Below are positions 26,268-35,885 of a stretch of 64,000 nucleotides of DNA, piece by piece. Within the stretch, counting starts at the first letter, position 1, and each line of letters starts with the position of its first letter. The notes below the pieces were generated by a model. That model was given only the letters and a program-made list of their open reading frames with translations. It made no database searches and was not told where the DNA came from. Both the position numbers and the translations under genes were made by a program. Source of the DNA: an uncultured Bacteroidota bacterium (GTDB lineage: Bacteria; Bacteroidota; Bacteroidia; JABEUT01); assembly GCA_903916255.1 (NCBI GenBank), contig CAIWVW010000004.1:1-64000 (forward strand). The letters run 5' to 3'.

Positions 26268-28046
26268 TTATTTTTTCAGGGTTGAAATACGGATGGAATC
26301 AATATCCCCTTCAAATCCGTAAATGGAATAGACATAGAGTTTTAAGGTAGTTTTATCCGAGTAATCAGGGACTTTAATGTAGTAGGCATATTTGTTTCGA
26401 ATGCCCTCCCCACTTATGGGGTTGAATAACCTCACCTTATTGTGTTGTACTAATGTGCCGCAATCTAATTCCGAACTGAGATAGCCCCCGTTGAATCCGG
26501 TGCTTGCTTTAACGTTAGCCTCCACTTTTAGCCACACTTCGTCATGTGATTTTTGGGAATCGGGTTTCAGGGGTGTTTCTATCAATAGTGCAGGAGTATT
26601 CGGCGCTGCGCTTACATGATGAACCGTATCCATTCGCGAAATAACCTTCATTTCATAGTTGTTTTCGTTGCTTACATAATCATTGGTATCAAGCAGACTC
26701 ATATCTAATGGGGTGGGGTGAGGGTTTAAGTAAATCCGCCCGTAATATTTACGGTTCATATCGGTATAATGCAAAACCGTGGAATTGTATTGCCCAATCT
26801 GGAAAAAGTTTACACCAATTAAATAGATACCCAAAAGATAAAACAGGTATTTGAAAACTTTCTTCCATGCAGGTGTTTTTATAAATCGCAGGTACTCTAT
26901 AAAAGCCGCCAGGGGTAAGGCAAATACCGGATAGGATTCGGAAAGCCTCCGGCAGGAATAAGTGGCATCGGGGTTACCATCCCACCAGGAAATAATAATA
27001 TAGATATTTAACAGGCAAAACCAGAATACCGAATTTTTAAAAGGATAGGGTTTTCCCATCGGCGCTCTTTTGGCCATATAAAACATACCTATAATAAAGA
27101 AAATAGTTACAGGGGTATAAATGAACCATCCGCTTTCAAAGCCAAACAAAACGCTGAAAAACGGATTGAGGAAAGACCATTTGCTGCCTACGTCGTACAC
27201 AAAAAATCCTGTTGCAATTTGCCAGTAAATAAGTTGCGGCAAAACACCCAGAAAAGTAAAAAATATAGCATAGGCAACATGCTTTTTATGTTGTTTTACA
27301 AGGTTCCATTTTTCCTTTGCCGATTCTTTGGTTTGTGTCCCCCATAATAATGGGATGAATAACATAACAGCCTCGGTGGGCCTGCAAATTGCAGCTAACC
27401 CGATAACATAACCAATAATACAGGCAACATATACCTTTGGCTTTTCATGCCATTTCATGGTGAAGTATAATATCAACGCGTACAAGGGAAAAATTATACC
27501 GTGACTCTGGGCGCTGTCTATTGATACATACTGAATTATATTAGTTGCAAGCATTAAAAGTAATAATGCCAGGGCTGTTGTCTGGTCGCTGAAATAAGTA
27601 AGTAAAACCTTACGGAGAAAGAAAAGAGCAAGCAGACAGGAGAACAATACTCCAAAGGCAATAGAATATTGGTAAGGCGGCGAAAAACCATCCGCTTCAT
27701 AATGGCAGGCCTTGGCAATGCCATGCCCTATAAGGAACCACGGCAATTCCATGATAGCTTCCCCGCCTAAATATTTGAATACATATTTGTTGGTCTTTTT
27801 ATAAATATTCGCCTGGTAAACCCACCCGCCAGAAACGTGATATTTTTTATCTATGTCAGGGAACCATTTTAATTGTGTAGCATCATCATAAATAATGGCT
27901 GAAGGCAGGTACATATAGTAGCCAAGGGCATCCCAAGTGGTAATTCGTAACGTATTTCCTCCTCCAAAATTGGAATATGAAAACCGATATTGAATTAATA
28001 CCAATGCTATGATAAAGCAAGCAACAAGGGAATATTTATTTTTCAT
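26268..28046 (-). CDS. Polytopic membrane protein, GT-C glycosyltransferase-like
   Basis: A 592-residue protein. Residues about 7-22 form TM1, and the first periplasmic loop holds TWDALGYYMYLPSAIIYDD with an acidic residue where GT-C enzymes place the catalytic one. About ten further hydrophobic segments follow, to about residue 420, and then a soluble C-terminal domain of about 160 residues. This order matches ArnT/PMT-like lipid-linked sugar transferases. The acceptor cannot be told. It follows the 251-residue exported protein by 10 bp in the same direction, and that gene follows the MBL hydrolase by 11 bp, so a three-gene transcript is likely. Confidence 0.65.
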   Translation of the reverse strand: MKNKYSLVACFIIALVLIQYRFSYSNFGGGNTLRITTWDALGYYMYLPSAIIYDDATQLKWFPDIDKKYHVSGGWVYQANIYKKTNKYVFKYLGGEAIMELPWFLIGHGIAKACHYEADGFSPPYQYSIAFGVLFSCLLALFFLRKVLLTYFSDQTTALALLLLMLATNIIQYVSIDSAQSHGIIFPLYALILYFTMKWHEKPKVYVACIIGYVIGLAAICRPTEAVMLFIPLLWGTQTKESAKEKWNLVKQHKKHVAYAIFFTFLGVLPQLIYWQIATGFFVYDVGSKWSFLNPFFSVLFGFESGWFIYTPVTIFFIIGMFYMAKRAPMGKPYPFKNSVFWFCLLNIYIIISWWDGNPDATYSCRRLSESYPVFALPLAAFIEYLRFIKTPAWKKVFKYLFYLLGIYLIGVNFFQIGQYNSTVLHYTDMNRKYYGRIYLNPHPTPLDMSLLDTNDYVSNENNYEMKVISRMDTVHHVSAAPNTPALLIETPLKPDSQKSHDEVWLKVEANVKASTGFNGGYLSSELDCGTLVQHNKVRLFNPISGEGIRNKYAYYIKVPDYSDKTTLKLYVYSIYGFEGDIDSIRISTLKK

Positions 28047-28056
28047 TAGTTGCCAA

Positions 28057-28812
28057 TTAATTAAATAGTAAAGATAATTTCAACCCAAATGAAGCAAGCC
28101 TTGGATAAGTATTTGCAACATTCCGAATTTCGTAATTGTAGTAGGGTTCAATGGAAATCAGCTCATCCTCCTTTAAGGAAATATCATATCTAATACATGG
28201 CGAAATAAATAGGCACATTATTGGGATGTCCTCGCTTGTCGGAGCGCTTTCGGGTGTATTATTGTAAACATTTGCACTTACGGTTGCGCCAATGCCTGCT
28301 CCCAATCTTTGTGTTAGTGATTCTATAATCCTGATGTAGTTCCAGAATGACAAATCTACAAGGGTGTAGTTAAATAAATCAGTATTTGTAGTTTGTGAAG
28401 TAGTATATACAGGAGGATTAAAATAGTAGACAGATGAAACAGTTTGAATAGCGGAGGCATAATAACTATAATATGAGATGCCGAAAGAAAATACCCTGTA
28501 CCACCTCGAGTTTTCTTTTGAAATTAATTCAAAACCTCCGGAACCTCCAAAACCGAGGGTCTGCTTAATATTAGACTCTGTAGTAGTATAAGAACCTCCA
28601 AGTCCAGCTGCTGTATTATTTTCTATCGGGACAACTAACCCTCCCGAATTATAAACCCCGCTAACAGAACCATAAATTCCATAGCTTCTTTTATTTACTG
28701 CTTTAGTTTTTAATACCGGATGCTGAGCTTTTTGGGTATCGCTGATTTGCTGCCCAAAAATAGTTTGAGTAAGTGCAAATAAAACCGCTGTTAAAACTAT
28801 TGATATTCGCAT
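28057..28812 (-). CDS. Exported protein of unknown function, probably a beta-barrel
   Basis: A 251-residue protein with a signal peptide (about 1-20, ending TIFGQ). Tyr/Ser-rich alternating strands (YRVFSFGISYYSYYAS, LGAGIGATVSANVYN, SIEPYYNYEIR) and the C-terminal FGLKLSLLFN suggest a small outer-membrane barrel of 8-10 strands. I do not recognise a family. It sits between the MBL hydrolase and the membrane GT-C-like gene in a tightly spaced set. Confidence 0.6.
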   Translation of the reverse strand: MRISIVLTAVLFALTQTIFGQQISDTQKAQHPVLKTKAVNKRSYGIYGSVSGVYNSGGLVVPIENNTAAGLGGSYTTTESNIKQTLGFGGSGGFELISKENSRWYRVFSFGISYYSYYASAIQTVSSVYYFNPPVYTTSQTTNTDLFNYTLVDLSFWNYIRIIESLTQRLGAGIGATVSANVYNNTPESAPTSEDIPIMCLFISPCIRYDISLKEDELISIEPYYNYEIRNVANTYPRLASFGLKLSLLFN

Positions 28813-28823
28813 TCCAACATTCC

Positions 28824-29480
28824 TTAAATGCTCAACCTTGCTTCACCTACAAAAGGGTTAAATTTCTTTTCGTGGCCAATGGTAGTGGGTATTCCATGAC
28901 CTGAAAAGACTTCCACATCTGCGGGAAGGGTAAAAATTTTGGTGAGTATATTTTCTTCAAGGGTATCATAGTCTCCGCCGGGAAGGTCGGTCCTGCCAAT
29001 GCTTTCCCGGAAAAGTACATCGCCAGCCCAAAGCTTTTTGTCGTTGGCGCTGTAAAAGCACAATCCCCCTGGCGAATGGCCCGGAGCATAGATAACCTCC
29101 AGCGTAATATCTCCCAATTGTATTTTTTCGTGTTCTTCAATAAATCTCAGCGGTTCGGGCGAAGGGGTAGCTTCGACCCCATAAAAAGCGGCTACGGTGC
29201 TCAGGCTGTGCAAAACAGTAAGTTCGTTGCGGTGGAGCAGGGGAGCCAGCCCATATTCTTTATAAACAAAGTGATTGCCCAAAACATGGTCTATATGGCA
29301 ATGGGTGTTCAGCAAAAGCAAGGGTTTCAGGCGTTCAAAACGGATGAAACCAGCCAGTTTATGGCATTCTTCAGGCGTACTACAGCCGGGGTCTATAATG
29401 GCAGCTTCCTTTGCATCATTATATATAATGTAGGTGTTTTCGGCAAATGCGTTAAACTCGAAGTGTTTTTGATGTGTCAT
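28824..29480 (-). CDS. MBL-fold metallo-hydrolase (glyoxalase II-like)
   Basis: A 218-residue zinc hydrolase. NTHCHIDHVLGN is the HxHxDH metal motif. GHSPGGLCFYS supplies the next His, AGDVLFRESIGRTDLPGGD the bridging Asp, and FSGHGIPTTIGHE the last His. The length and the IGRTD motif fit the short hydroxyacylglutathione-hydrolase-like branch common in Bacteroidota, whose substrates are usually unknown. It starts 54 bp from the oppositely directed protease-like gene. It heads a probable three-gene transcript, with a TAAATTTG box upstream. Confidence 0.9.
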   Translation of the reverse strand: MTHQKHFEFNAFAENTYIIYNDAKEAAIIDPGCSTPEECHKLAGFIRFERLKPLLLLNTHCHIDHVLGNHFVYKEYGLAPLLHRNELTVLHSLSTVAAFYGVEATPSPEPLRFIEEHEKIQLGDITLEVIYAPGHSPGGLCFYSANDKKLWAGDVLFRESIGRTDLPGGDYDTLEENILTKIFTLPADVEVFSGHGIPTTIGHEKKFNPFVGEARLSI

Positions 29481-29497
29481 ATAGCCTCTGTTTAGGG

Positions 29498-29505
29498 CAA
29501 ATTTA
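29498..29505 (-). promoter_or_regulatory. -7 promoter box of the MBL hydrolase set
   Basis: Minus-strand TAAATTTG fits TAnnTTTG, 18 bp before the start at 29480, in the divergent gap to the 29535 gene. Confidence 0.4.
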
Positions 29506-29534
29506 CTATTTTAGCATTCTTATTCAGGCTTAAA

Positions 29535-32500
29535 GTGTACTCACGTTGTAAATATTTACTTATTGCGCTGTTGGTTTTCTCCTTCTCGTTCGAAGGGGCT
29601 TCCCAGTTTTATACGGGTTCGCAAATCCCGTTTGGTAAAAACAGGGTGAAGTATACCAAGCACCACTGGACCTATTATACCTATCCCGATTATAAAGTTT
29701 ATTTTTACGATGGCGGTGAAAAAACAGCGGAGTATGTTGGTGAAAAGGCAGGCGTATTTCTGCGGCAAATGTGTTCATTTATAGATTATCAAACAGACAA
29801 GCCAATCGATATTATTATTTATAACAAGCAATCGGAATATGCCGAAAGCAATATTGGCTTGGAACAGGATGAACAATATAACATAGGCGGCGAAAACCAT
29901 ATAGCATCGCGCAAAGTAACCGTGTATGTCGATGGCAACCACCGTGATTTGGATGAGCAACTGAAGCTGGGCCTTGCTGAAGTTATTTTCCAGGAAATGA
30001 TGTATGGCGGCAGTTTTGTAAACGTTATCAAGAGTTCCACTTTATATAATATTCCACCCTGGTTCGAGCAGGGTTTTGTTCACTATATTGCTTCGGGCTG
30101 GAATACTACTATCGACGGCTATGTGCGTGATGGAATCGAATCGGGCCGATATAAAAAATTCAACCGGCTTACCGGGCAGGATGCTACGTATGCCGGTGTT
30201 TCCATTTGGAATTATATTGCGCAGAGTTATGGTGAAACTATTATTCCGCAGGTATTATATGTGGCCCGTTCCAGCCGCAGTATCGAAAGTGCTTTCCTGT
30301 ATTCATTGGGAACAACCTTAAAGTCATTTTCCGGTGATTGGATATCATTTTATGAAACCCAATATCACAAGGAAACTCCGAAGGATGCTATTCCGAAAAA
30401 GCAACCGCTGATAGCAAAACCGAAAAGCAATACCAACTATTACAACTTCAAATCGAGCCCCGAGGGCCGCTATTCGGCTTACGCTACCAATGAGCTGGGC
30501 CAGTGCCGTGTTTGGTTGTATGATAACCTTACCAAAAAAAGCACATCGATACTTAAACAGGGACAAAAAATCGACCGTGTGTATGACTTTTCCTATCCGA
30601 TAATTGCATGGCACCCCAGTGGTGAAATATTTTCCATAGTAATGGAATCGGAAGGGATTTTGAAACTTTATACGTACACCCTTGCCACTCATAAACTGGA
30701 AGAACGCAGGATAATGAATTTCCAAAAAATATTGGATATTTCTTATTCGGATGACGGAAGCAAATTTGCCATGTCGGCCATACAGGATGGGCAATCGGAT
30801 ATATATGTATTTACGGCGGGTTCCAATGCTTATGAAAAAATAACGGATGATGTATACGATGATTTAGCTCCACGTTTTATTGACCATTCCACCAAAATAA
30901 TATTCAGTTCAAACCGCCCTAATGATACGCTGAAAGGAGAAGGCGACTTTCATAAAATGCAAACGCATTTCGATATTTTCGAATACAATCTGCGCACGCA
31001 TTCCAAAGAATTGGTGAGGATAACCAATACTCCCGACATAGATGAAACCGACCCTGCCCCCTATGCCCCGGGATATATTTCATACCTGAGCAATGCTTCG
31101 GGCGCGATGAACAGAAATATTGCGCGCATAGACAGTTCCATCAGCTTTGTCGATACTTCCGCACATTACCGTTACAATGTGCATTCATTTCCTATAACCG
31201 ATTACAGCCATACTATTATGGAGCAGGATGCTTCGCCCTATATACGCTATATGACCGAAGTTTTTTACCGAAACGGAAAATATTATTTGTATAAAGATAC
31301 CCTGCCAGAAAAGCTTACTTCATTTACCACCGTAACGCCGCAGCCAAGTTATTATATGCGGCAGTTTCTTGCCGGCAGGCGCAGAAAAGCTTTCGATGAT
31401 TCTATTGCAAAACTTGCGTTGAAAAAGGATACCAATTCGCTTATTGTGAAATATGCCCCATCACCTGAAAAGAAAGAACCTGCCAAAGACACATCTAAAA
31501 AAACGGCCGCAGATACGGTAAAAAAAGACCCTTATCACCAGCCGGTGAATATTAATTCATACACATTCGACGCGCCATCGGCAAATCCGCTCAAGCCTGT
31601 CATAAATATTATTCAGCCACCTAAAACAGTTCAAACGGTAGTTGTTTTCCCGATGGATAACACACCTGCCCCTAAAAAGGATACAGTTGTAAAACCGCAA
31701 ATCCTTTCCAAAGAAAATTATTATGTCAGTTTCAAACCCTCCTATATAAATACGCAGTTGAATAATACCTATATCTCCAACTCGTATGAACCATATATAG
31801 CCAATGCAACTTCCTCTATACTTTCTCCGGGGCTGGGATTCAACTTGTCGTTAACAGGCCTGCAAGATTTGTTTGAAGATTACAGCATCTCCGGCGGAGT
31901 GAGGATGGCGCCCTTCGATAACACCGATTATTATTTAACCTACGAGGATAAATCGGGCCGGTTGGGCAAAGAATTGATTTTACACCGCGGTTCGTTTTTA
32001 GGTGTGAATACAGGAAATTACCCTGCCAATCTTTATTCCATGGATGCTACTTACAAGCTGCTGTATCCGTTCAATGAAGTATCGCGCCTGGAAGGAAGCG
32101 CAGGTATTCTGAATGAAAAAAATATTACACTTTCCATTGATGTTCCCAGCCTTGAAACTCCTCCTGTAACTACCTATATGCCGCATTTGGAAGCCGACTA
32201 CGTATATGATGCCACAAGGCCGGCCGGGTTGAATATTTATTCCGGATTGAGGGGGCGCGGCTTCATTCAGTACTATGATGATTTGAGCAAAACCAAAACG
32301 GGGATGTTTGTAGCGGGTTTCGATATCAGGTATTACAAAAAAATCCACAGGGAGTTAATCTGGGCCAACCGACTTTCGGGTGGGACTTCTTTCGGACAAG
32401 AGCATTTGCTGTATTATATGGGCGGGGTAGACGGGTGGTTCAATCCTACTTTCAGCAGCATTACCGGAGCCACACCCGGACAGAATTATGTTTTTCAAAC

Positions 32501-32915
32501 ACTGGCAACCCCATTGCGCGGCTTCGACCAGAATATCCGCAACGGAACAAATTTCATTTTGTATAACACCGAAATCAGGTTTCCCATTTTCCGCTACTTG
32601 TCTAATCGCCCCATTAAATCAGACTTCTTAAACAACTTCCAGTTCATCACCTTTTTGGACGTAGGCACCGCTTGGACAGGCGCTACTCCATACTCTACAG
32701 TTAACTCCATTAACACTACCGTTGTTGGTGCTCCGGGAAATCCTATTACGGTAATTATATCGACCCAGCAATACCCATTTGTGGAAGGCTTCGGCGAAGG
32801 AATCCGGACACGGATATTGGGATACTTTGTGCGTTTAGATGAAGCCTGGGGGGTAAACAATGGTTCTATAACCGGCGGCCCTACTACCTATTTCTCCTTC
32901 ACCCTCGATTTTTAA
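29535..32915 (+). CDS. Surface protein: peptidase-like domain, beta-propeller and outer-membrane barrel
   Basis: A 1126-residue exported protein that starts at a GTG. The signal peptide is about 1-23 (ending FEGASQ). Residues about 30-290 resemble the Bacteroidota gluzincin-like region. The expected HExxH is not seen; PPWFEQGFVHYIASGW is the nearest segment. Residues about 300-560 carry repeats of TolB/WD40-like blades (SAYATNELGQCRVWLYD, SDDGSKFAMSAIQDGQSDIYVF, STKIIFSSNRPND). A Pro/Lys/Thr-rich linker (about 620-710) leads to a C-terminal Omp85/BamA-like barrel (about 730-1126) ending FSFTLDF. It may be a barrel with a large periplasmic sensor or chaperone part. The function is unknown. Confidence 0.72.
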   Translation: MYSRCKYLLIALLVFSFSFEGASQFYTGSQIPFGKNRVKYTKHHWTYYTYPDYKVYFYDGGEKTAEYVGEKAGVFLRQMCSFIDYQTDKPIDIIIYNKQSEYAESNIGLEQDEQYNIGGENHIASRKVTVYVDGNHRDLDEQLKLGLAEVIFQEMMYGGSFVNVIKSSTLYNIPPWFEQGFVHYIASGWNTTIDGYVRDGIESGRYKKFNRLTGQDATYAGVSIWNYIAQSYGETIIPQVLYVARSSRSIESAFLYSLGTTLKSFSGDWISFYETQYHKETPKDAIPKKQPLIAKPKSNTNYYNFKSSPEGRYSAYATNELGQCRVWLYDNLTKKSTSILKQGQKIDRVYDFSYPIIAWHPSGEIFSIVMESEGILKLYTYTLATHKLEERRIMNFQKILDISYSDDGSKFAMSAIQDGQSDIYVFTAGSNAYEKITDDVYDDLAPRFIDHSTKIIFSSNRPNDTLKGEGDFHKMQTHFDIFEYNLRTHSKELVRITNTPDIDETDPAPYAPGYISYLSNASGAMNRNIARIDSSISFVDTSAHYRYNVHSFPITDYSHTIMEQDASPYIRYMTEVFYRNGKYYLYKDTLPEKLTSFTTVTPQPSYYMRQFLAGRRRKAFDDSIAKLALKKDTNSLIVKYAPSPEKKEPAKDTSKKTAADTVKKDPYHQPVNINSYTFDAPSANPLKPVINIIQPPKTVQTVVVFPMDNTPAPKKDTVVKPQILSKENYYVSFKPSYINTQLNNTYISNSYEPYIANATSSILSPGLGFNLSLTGLQDLFEDYSISGGVRMAPFDNTDYYLTYEDKSGRLGKELILHRGSFLGVNTGNYPANLYSMDATYKLLYPFNEVSRLEGSAGILNEKNITLSIDVPSLETPPVTTYMPHLEADYVYDATRPAGLNIYSGLRGRGFIQYYDDLSKTKTGMFVAGFDIRYYKKIHRELIWANRLSGGTSFGQEHLLYYMGGVDGWFNPTFSSITGATPGQNYVFQTLATPLRGFDQNIRNGTNFILYNTEIRFPIFRYLSNRPIKSDFLNNFQFITFLDVGTAWTGATPYSTVNSINTTVVGAPGNPITVIISTQQYPFVEGFGEGIRTRILGYFVRLDEAWGVNNGSITGGPTTYFSFTLDF

Positions 32916-33167
32916 ACTGAAAAAAATCTGCAAAATTCTTTCGGGCGAAATGTCCGGGTTTTTCACGTATTTGAAATTTTAAGAATTCCCATTTCACCCA
33001 ATATCGGCAGGTGATTTGGGCAATGTCCCGCCATGCATGTATTTTCGGACATTTTTAGTGAAATGCAAATGTATGGTAAATGTGCTATAAAGAATTTATT
33101 AAGCCAGTCAATGACTTTCGATGAAAATAATTTCCAAAGGTATATACTTGCAGTAAATATTTTTAAC

Positions 33168-33572
33168 ATGAATACTGAAGAACAAGCCAGAACCACTAAG
33201 CAAAAGCAAGCCATGATTGATGCCATAGAAGCCAATTTTGGTAATATTACCAAGGCTGCAAAAGAGGTAGGAATTAATGTTCGCACACACAACAGGTGGA
33301 GAAAGGAAGATAACGATTACGACACGCAGTTTGTAAAGATAAAAGACGTTTCCTACGTAAAGGTGAAAGATAGTTTGCTGGAGGAAGCGATGAAAAGGAT
33401 AAAGAAAGGTGATTCGACCGTATTGAACCAAATGCTGCGGCTGTTTTATAAAAACCTGCCCGAAGATATGATTAAGGCTGCCCGAGTTAATGACATACCT
33501 GTGCGCGCAACCATTAAATGGGTATCGACACCGCAAGACCCGAGAAGAGAAGGCTATGTGAAACCGGAGTAG
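33168..33572 (+). CDS. Small helix-turn-helix protein (phage terminase small-subunit-like)
   Basis: About 134 residues from the ATG at 33168. The ORF track starts 45 codons earlier, but that extension is uncharacteristic and the core begins at MNTEEQARTTKQKQ. AIEANFGNITKAAKEVGINVRTHNRWRKED is a helix-turn-helix of the kind found in Fis-like and phage DNA-packaging (phBC6A51-type) proteins. The C-terminal half (SLLEEAMKRIKKGDSTVLNQMLRLFYKNL) is helical. No other phage gene is nearby, so a chromosomal DNA-binding role is as likely. Its last bases overlap an upstream in-frame extension of the next ORF, which is why that ORF is started later. Confidence 0.65.
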   Translation: MNTEEQARTTKQKQAMIDAIEANFGNITKAAKEVGINVRTHNRWRKEDNDYDTQFVKIKDVSYVKVKDSLLEEAMKRIKKGDSTVLNQMLRLFYKNLPEDMIKAARVNDIPVRATIKWVSTPQDPRREGYVKPE

Positions 33573-33616
33573 GGGGGGAGGGAAATATTTTTACATTTGT
33601 ATGGAAAAATATTTTC

Positions 33617-35863
33617 ATGGATAAAGAAAAGGCAGATAGAAAATTTATCAGTAAAGCAAAATTTTCATTGAAGGGTATTGTTGGTTTGCTTACTATGGCT
33701 GCCATTGCCATAACTGTTTTTTATATTGCTAAGCACCACAAACCTTCAGATGCTTATATGCAAACCCTGCCTGAATTAAATGAACAAGGCAATAAGCAAT
33801 GGAGTGATGCCGATAAATATTTGCCGGGACAAACCTTCACCCTCAACACTGCACAAGACACTATAATACAAACGAAAGGGGGATTGGTTATTGCCGTTCC
33901 TGCAAAGTGTTTTGTAGATGATAATGGAAATCCTGTAACAGGCCCTATAGAATTGGAAGTGAAGGAAGCGCTGGATGCGGCATCTATGATGAGGGCAGGC
34001 TTATCTACCAAATCGGGAAGTGATTTGTTGGAGAGCGCAGGGATGTTTTATCTGAATGGAAGAAAGGATGGAAAATCCTTGAAGATAAATCCCAATAACG
34101 GAATATATGTACGTGTTCCTGCAGATTCTGTTAAAACCGGTATGCAGGCCTTTGAAGGTAAGCGCATGCCCGATGGCACTATAGATTGGGTAAATCCCAA
34201 ACCATTGCTACGCAATTTGGTTCCGGTAGATATCCATACCCTGAATTTTTACCCTCCACTTTATTTAGATTCATTAGCTATGTGGGGAAAGGATATAAAA
34301 AACAAAATTTATACGGATAGTTTGTATTATTCGTTTGCGAGTGAGTTTGGAGAATATCATATTGAGCCTGATACCTTTCTGGAGAGGTATGACTCCGGAA
34401 TAGATTTGTACATATCAAATTGTCAACCTTGTCATTCCTCCCGAAAAGATTTAATTATTCCGGTTGCAGGAATACCAAGTTTAGCTTCAAGAGTTCCGCA
34501 GCCATATCAATCTTGGTTATTGAAATATATAAAGAACTATCCAAAACTCATCAAATCAGGAGATGTCTATGCTAAAAAGTTAGGTTATGGTATGGCTGTA
34601 TTTGAGAATAATCTTACGGATAGGCAGATAAACAATATCATAACATTTCTTACTAGTACACCAATTAATGAAGATTCAACTGCTGTAAGCTACTATATTA
34701 GGAGACGACCTCACGAATCAGATTCAATGCCTTCAGATAAATGCGGCATCAACCCCGCCAAAATAAAAGCTATCTGGAATGATAAATTTCAAAATACGTT
34801 GCTTGCAACAAAAGAGTTTGAAGAGCGCATGCCATTTATTCACCAAACGGGACAAAATGCAATTCTTGATTTGTATGTAAATAATCTGGATAAGAACCTT
34901 TCTTATATAGATTCACTTGCTGCCATGCAATTAGGCGGAGAATTAAAAAATAAATTCCTCTCTTTTGCTGCACGTGGCGATGGGAAAGTGGTAATTAAAT
35001 CCTCGCTGTTTGAAAAACTGAAAGCATTTTTTGAAAAGAAATCGAGGCTATTTACCGAGGCCGCAACTAAAGTTCAAAAGGAGTATGAAGAAAAGCAAAA
35101 TAAAGAGGATGTAAAAGCAGATAATAAGGAAGAACAGCATGTTCATACCGATACAATGAGGAGTAACCAAATGAGAGGAAATGAATATAAGGAAAACTTG
35201 AAAGCCGCTTGCAGGCAAGTTGGCGACCCAGATTCTATCGGTAAGGTAGATAAAAACGGATATGCTGTTTTATGCAAAACTCCCGGCTGGATTAATTTGG
35301 ATGCCTATGTATGGGCATCAACATATAATCGTACTACGTTGGAATATACATCGCCAACGAATGGCAGAAAAGCAGAAATTAAGTATCTCCCGTTCAGTAT
35401 TACTGTGAAGGATTATTCAAAATACGATAACGTTTTTGTCTATCTGTTACCAAACAAGCTGAATAGCTTTATGCGGGTAAGTAATTCTGATGGGAAATTC
35501 AAAGAGAACCTGGATGAAATATTTTCCTATAGTCTGGAATGTCTTGCATATAAAGGGAATCAGGCATATTACTATGCTATGGATAAGGTTGACCAAGGGG
35601 ACTATAGCGGAATAGATTTGCAACCTGTAAGTTCAAAAGAATTGGAGAATGAACTAAATAAACATGGAAGCAAAAACCAGCAAGATGACATGGATAAGGA
35701 GCTGGAATATATGAAATTTGAAACGGAAGACAAAAAGCGACGAAAACAAATTGAAGAAATGGCAGATTTCAGAATAAGAGTAGAGCGTGTAATATTTAAG
35801 TGTCCGGAAGGAGGGCAGGGCCAAGAAGCGATGCCGACAGACTCTTCATGCTTTAAAAAATAG
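33617..35863 (+). CDS. Membrane-anchored protein with an embedded cytochrome c domain
   Basis: About 748 residues from the ATG at 33617 (MDKEKADRKF). The longer ORF-track start overlaps the HTH gene and reads through unlikely sequence. One TM segment lies at about 22-40. A domain around QTKGGLVIAVPAKCFVDDNGNPVTGPIELEVKEA follows. A c-type heme site, NCQPCH, is at about residue 269, with a plausible Met axial ligand in GYGMAVFENNLTDRQINNIITFLTS about 60 residues on. The remainder has a coiled, charged stretch (about 480-520) and an Ig-like end. Neighbouring sequence (CGINPAKIKAIWNDKFQN) reads as a separate conserved part, so the heme domain looks inserted. An electron-transfer or oxygen-sensing role is inferred. 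Confidence 0.7.
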   Translation: MDKEKADRKFISKAKFSLKGIVGLLTMAAIAITVFYIAKHHKPSDAYMQTLPELNEQGNKQWSDADKYLPGQTFTLNTAQDTIIQTKGGLVIAVPAKCFVDDNGNPVTGPIELEVKEALDAASMMRAGLSTKSGSDLLESAGMFYLNGRKDGKSLKINPNNGIYVRVPADSVKTGMQAFEGKRMPDGTIDWVNPKPLLRNLVPVDIHTLNFYPPLYLDSLAMWGKDIKNKIYTDSLYYSFASEFGEYHIEPDTFLERYDSGIDLYISNCQPCHSSRKDLIIPVAGIPSLASRVPQPYQSWLLKYIKNYPKLIKSGDVYAKKLGYGMAVFENNLTDRQINNIITFLTSTPINEDSTAVSYYIRRRPHESDSMPSDKCGINPAKIKAIWNDKFQNTLLATKEFEERMPFIHQTGQNAILDLYVNNLDKNLSYIDSLAAMQLGGELKNKFLSFAARGDGKVVIKSSLFEKLKAFFEKKSRLFTEAATKVQKEYEEKQNKEDVKADNKEEQHVHTDTMRSNQMRGNEYKENLKAACRQVGDPDSIGKVDKNGYAVLCKTPGWINLDAYVWASTYNRTTLEYTSPTNGRKAEIKYLPFSITVKDYSKYDNVFVYLLPNKLNSFMRVSNSDGKFKENLDEIFSYSLECLAYKGNQAYYYAMDKVDQGDYSGIDLQPVSSKELENELNKHGSKNQQDDMDKELEYMKFETEDKKRRKQIEEMADFRIRVERVIFKCPEGGQGQEAMPTDSSCFKK

Positions 35864-35885
35864 GAAGGAGAAAGTATTTCACTTT

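Noticed and set aside
32941-32966. Weak hairpin after the 1126-residue gene as terminator
   Set aside because: The stem is only 5 bp with a G-U pair; not enough to call.
33033-33167. N-terminal extension of the HTH ORF
   Set aside because: The residues before MNTEEQ do not look conserved and lie in what appears to be untranslated leader.
33518-33616. N-terminal extension of the cytochrome-domain ORF
   Set aside because: It overlaps the HTH gene in another frame, and ATG 33617 places a normal cytoplasmic tail before the TM segment.
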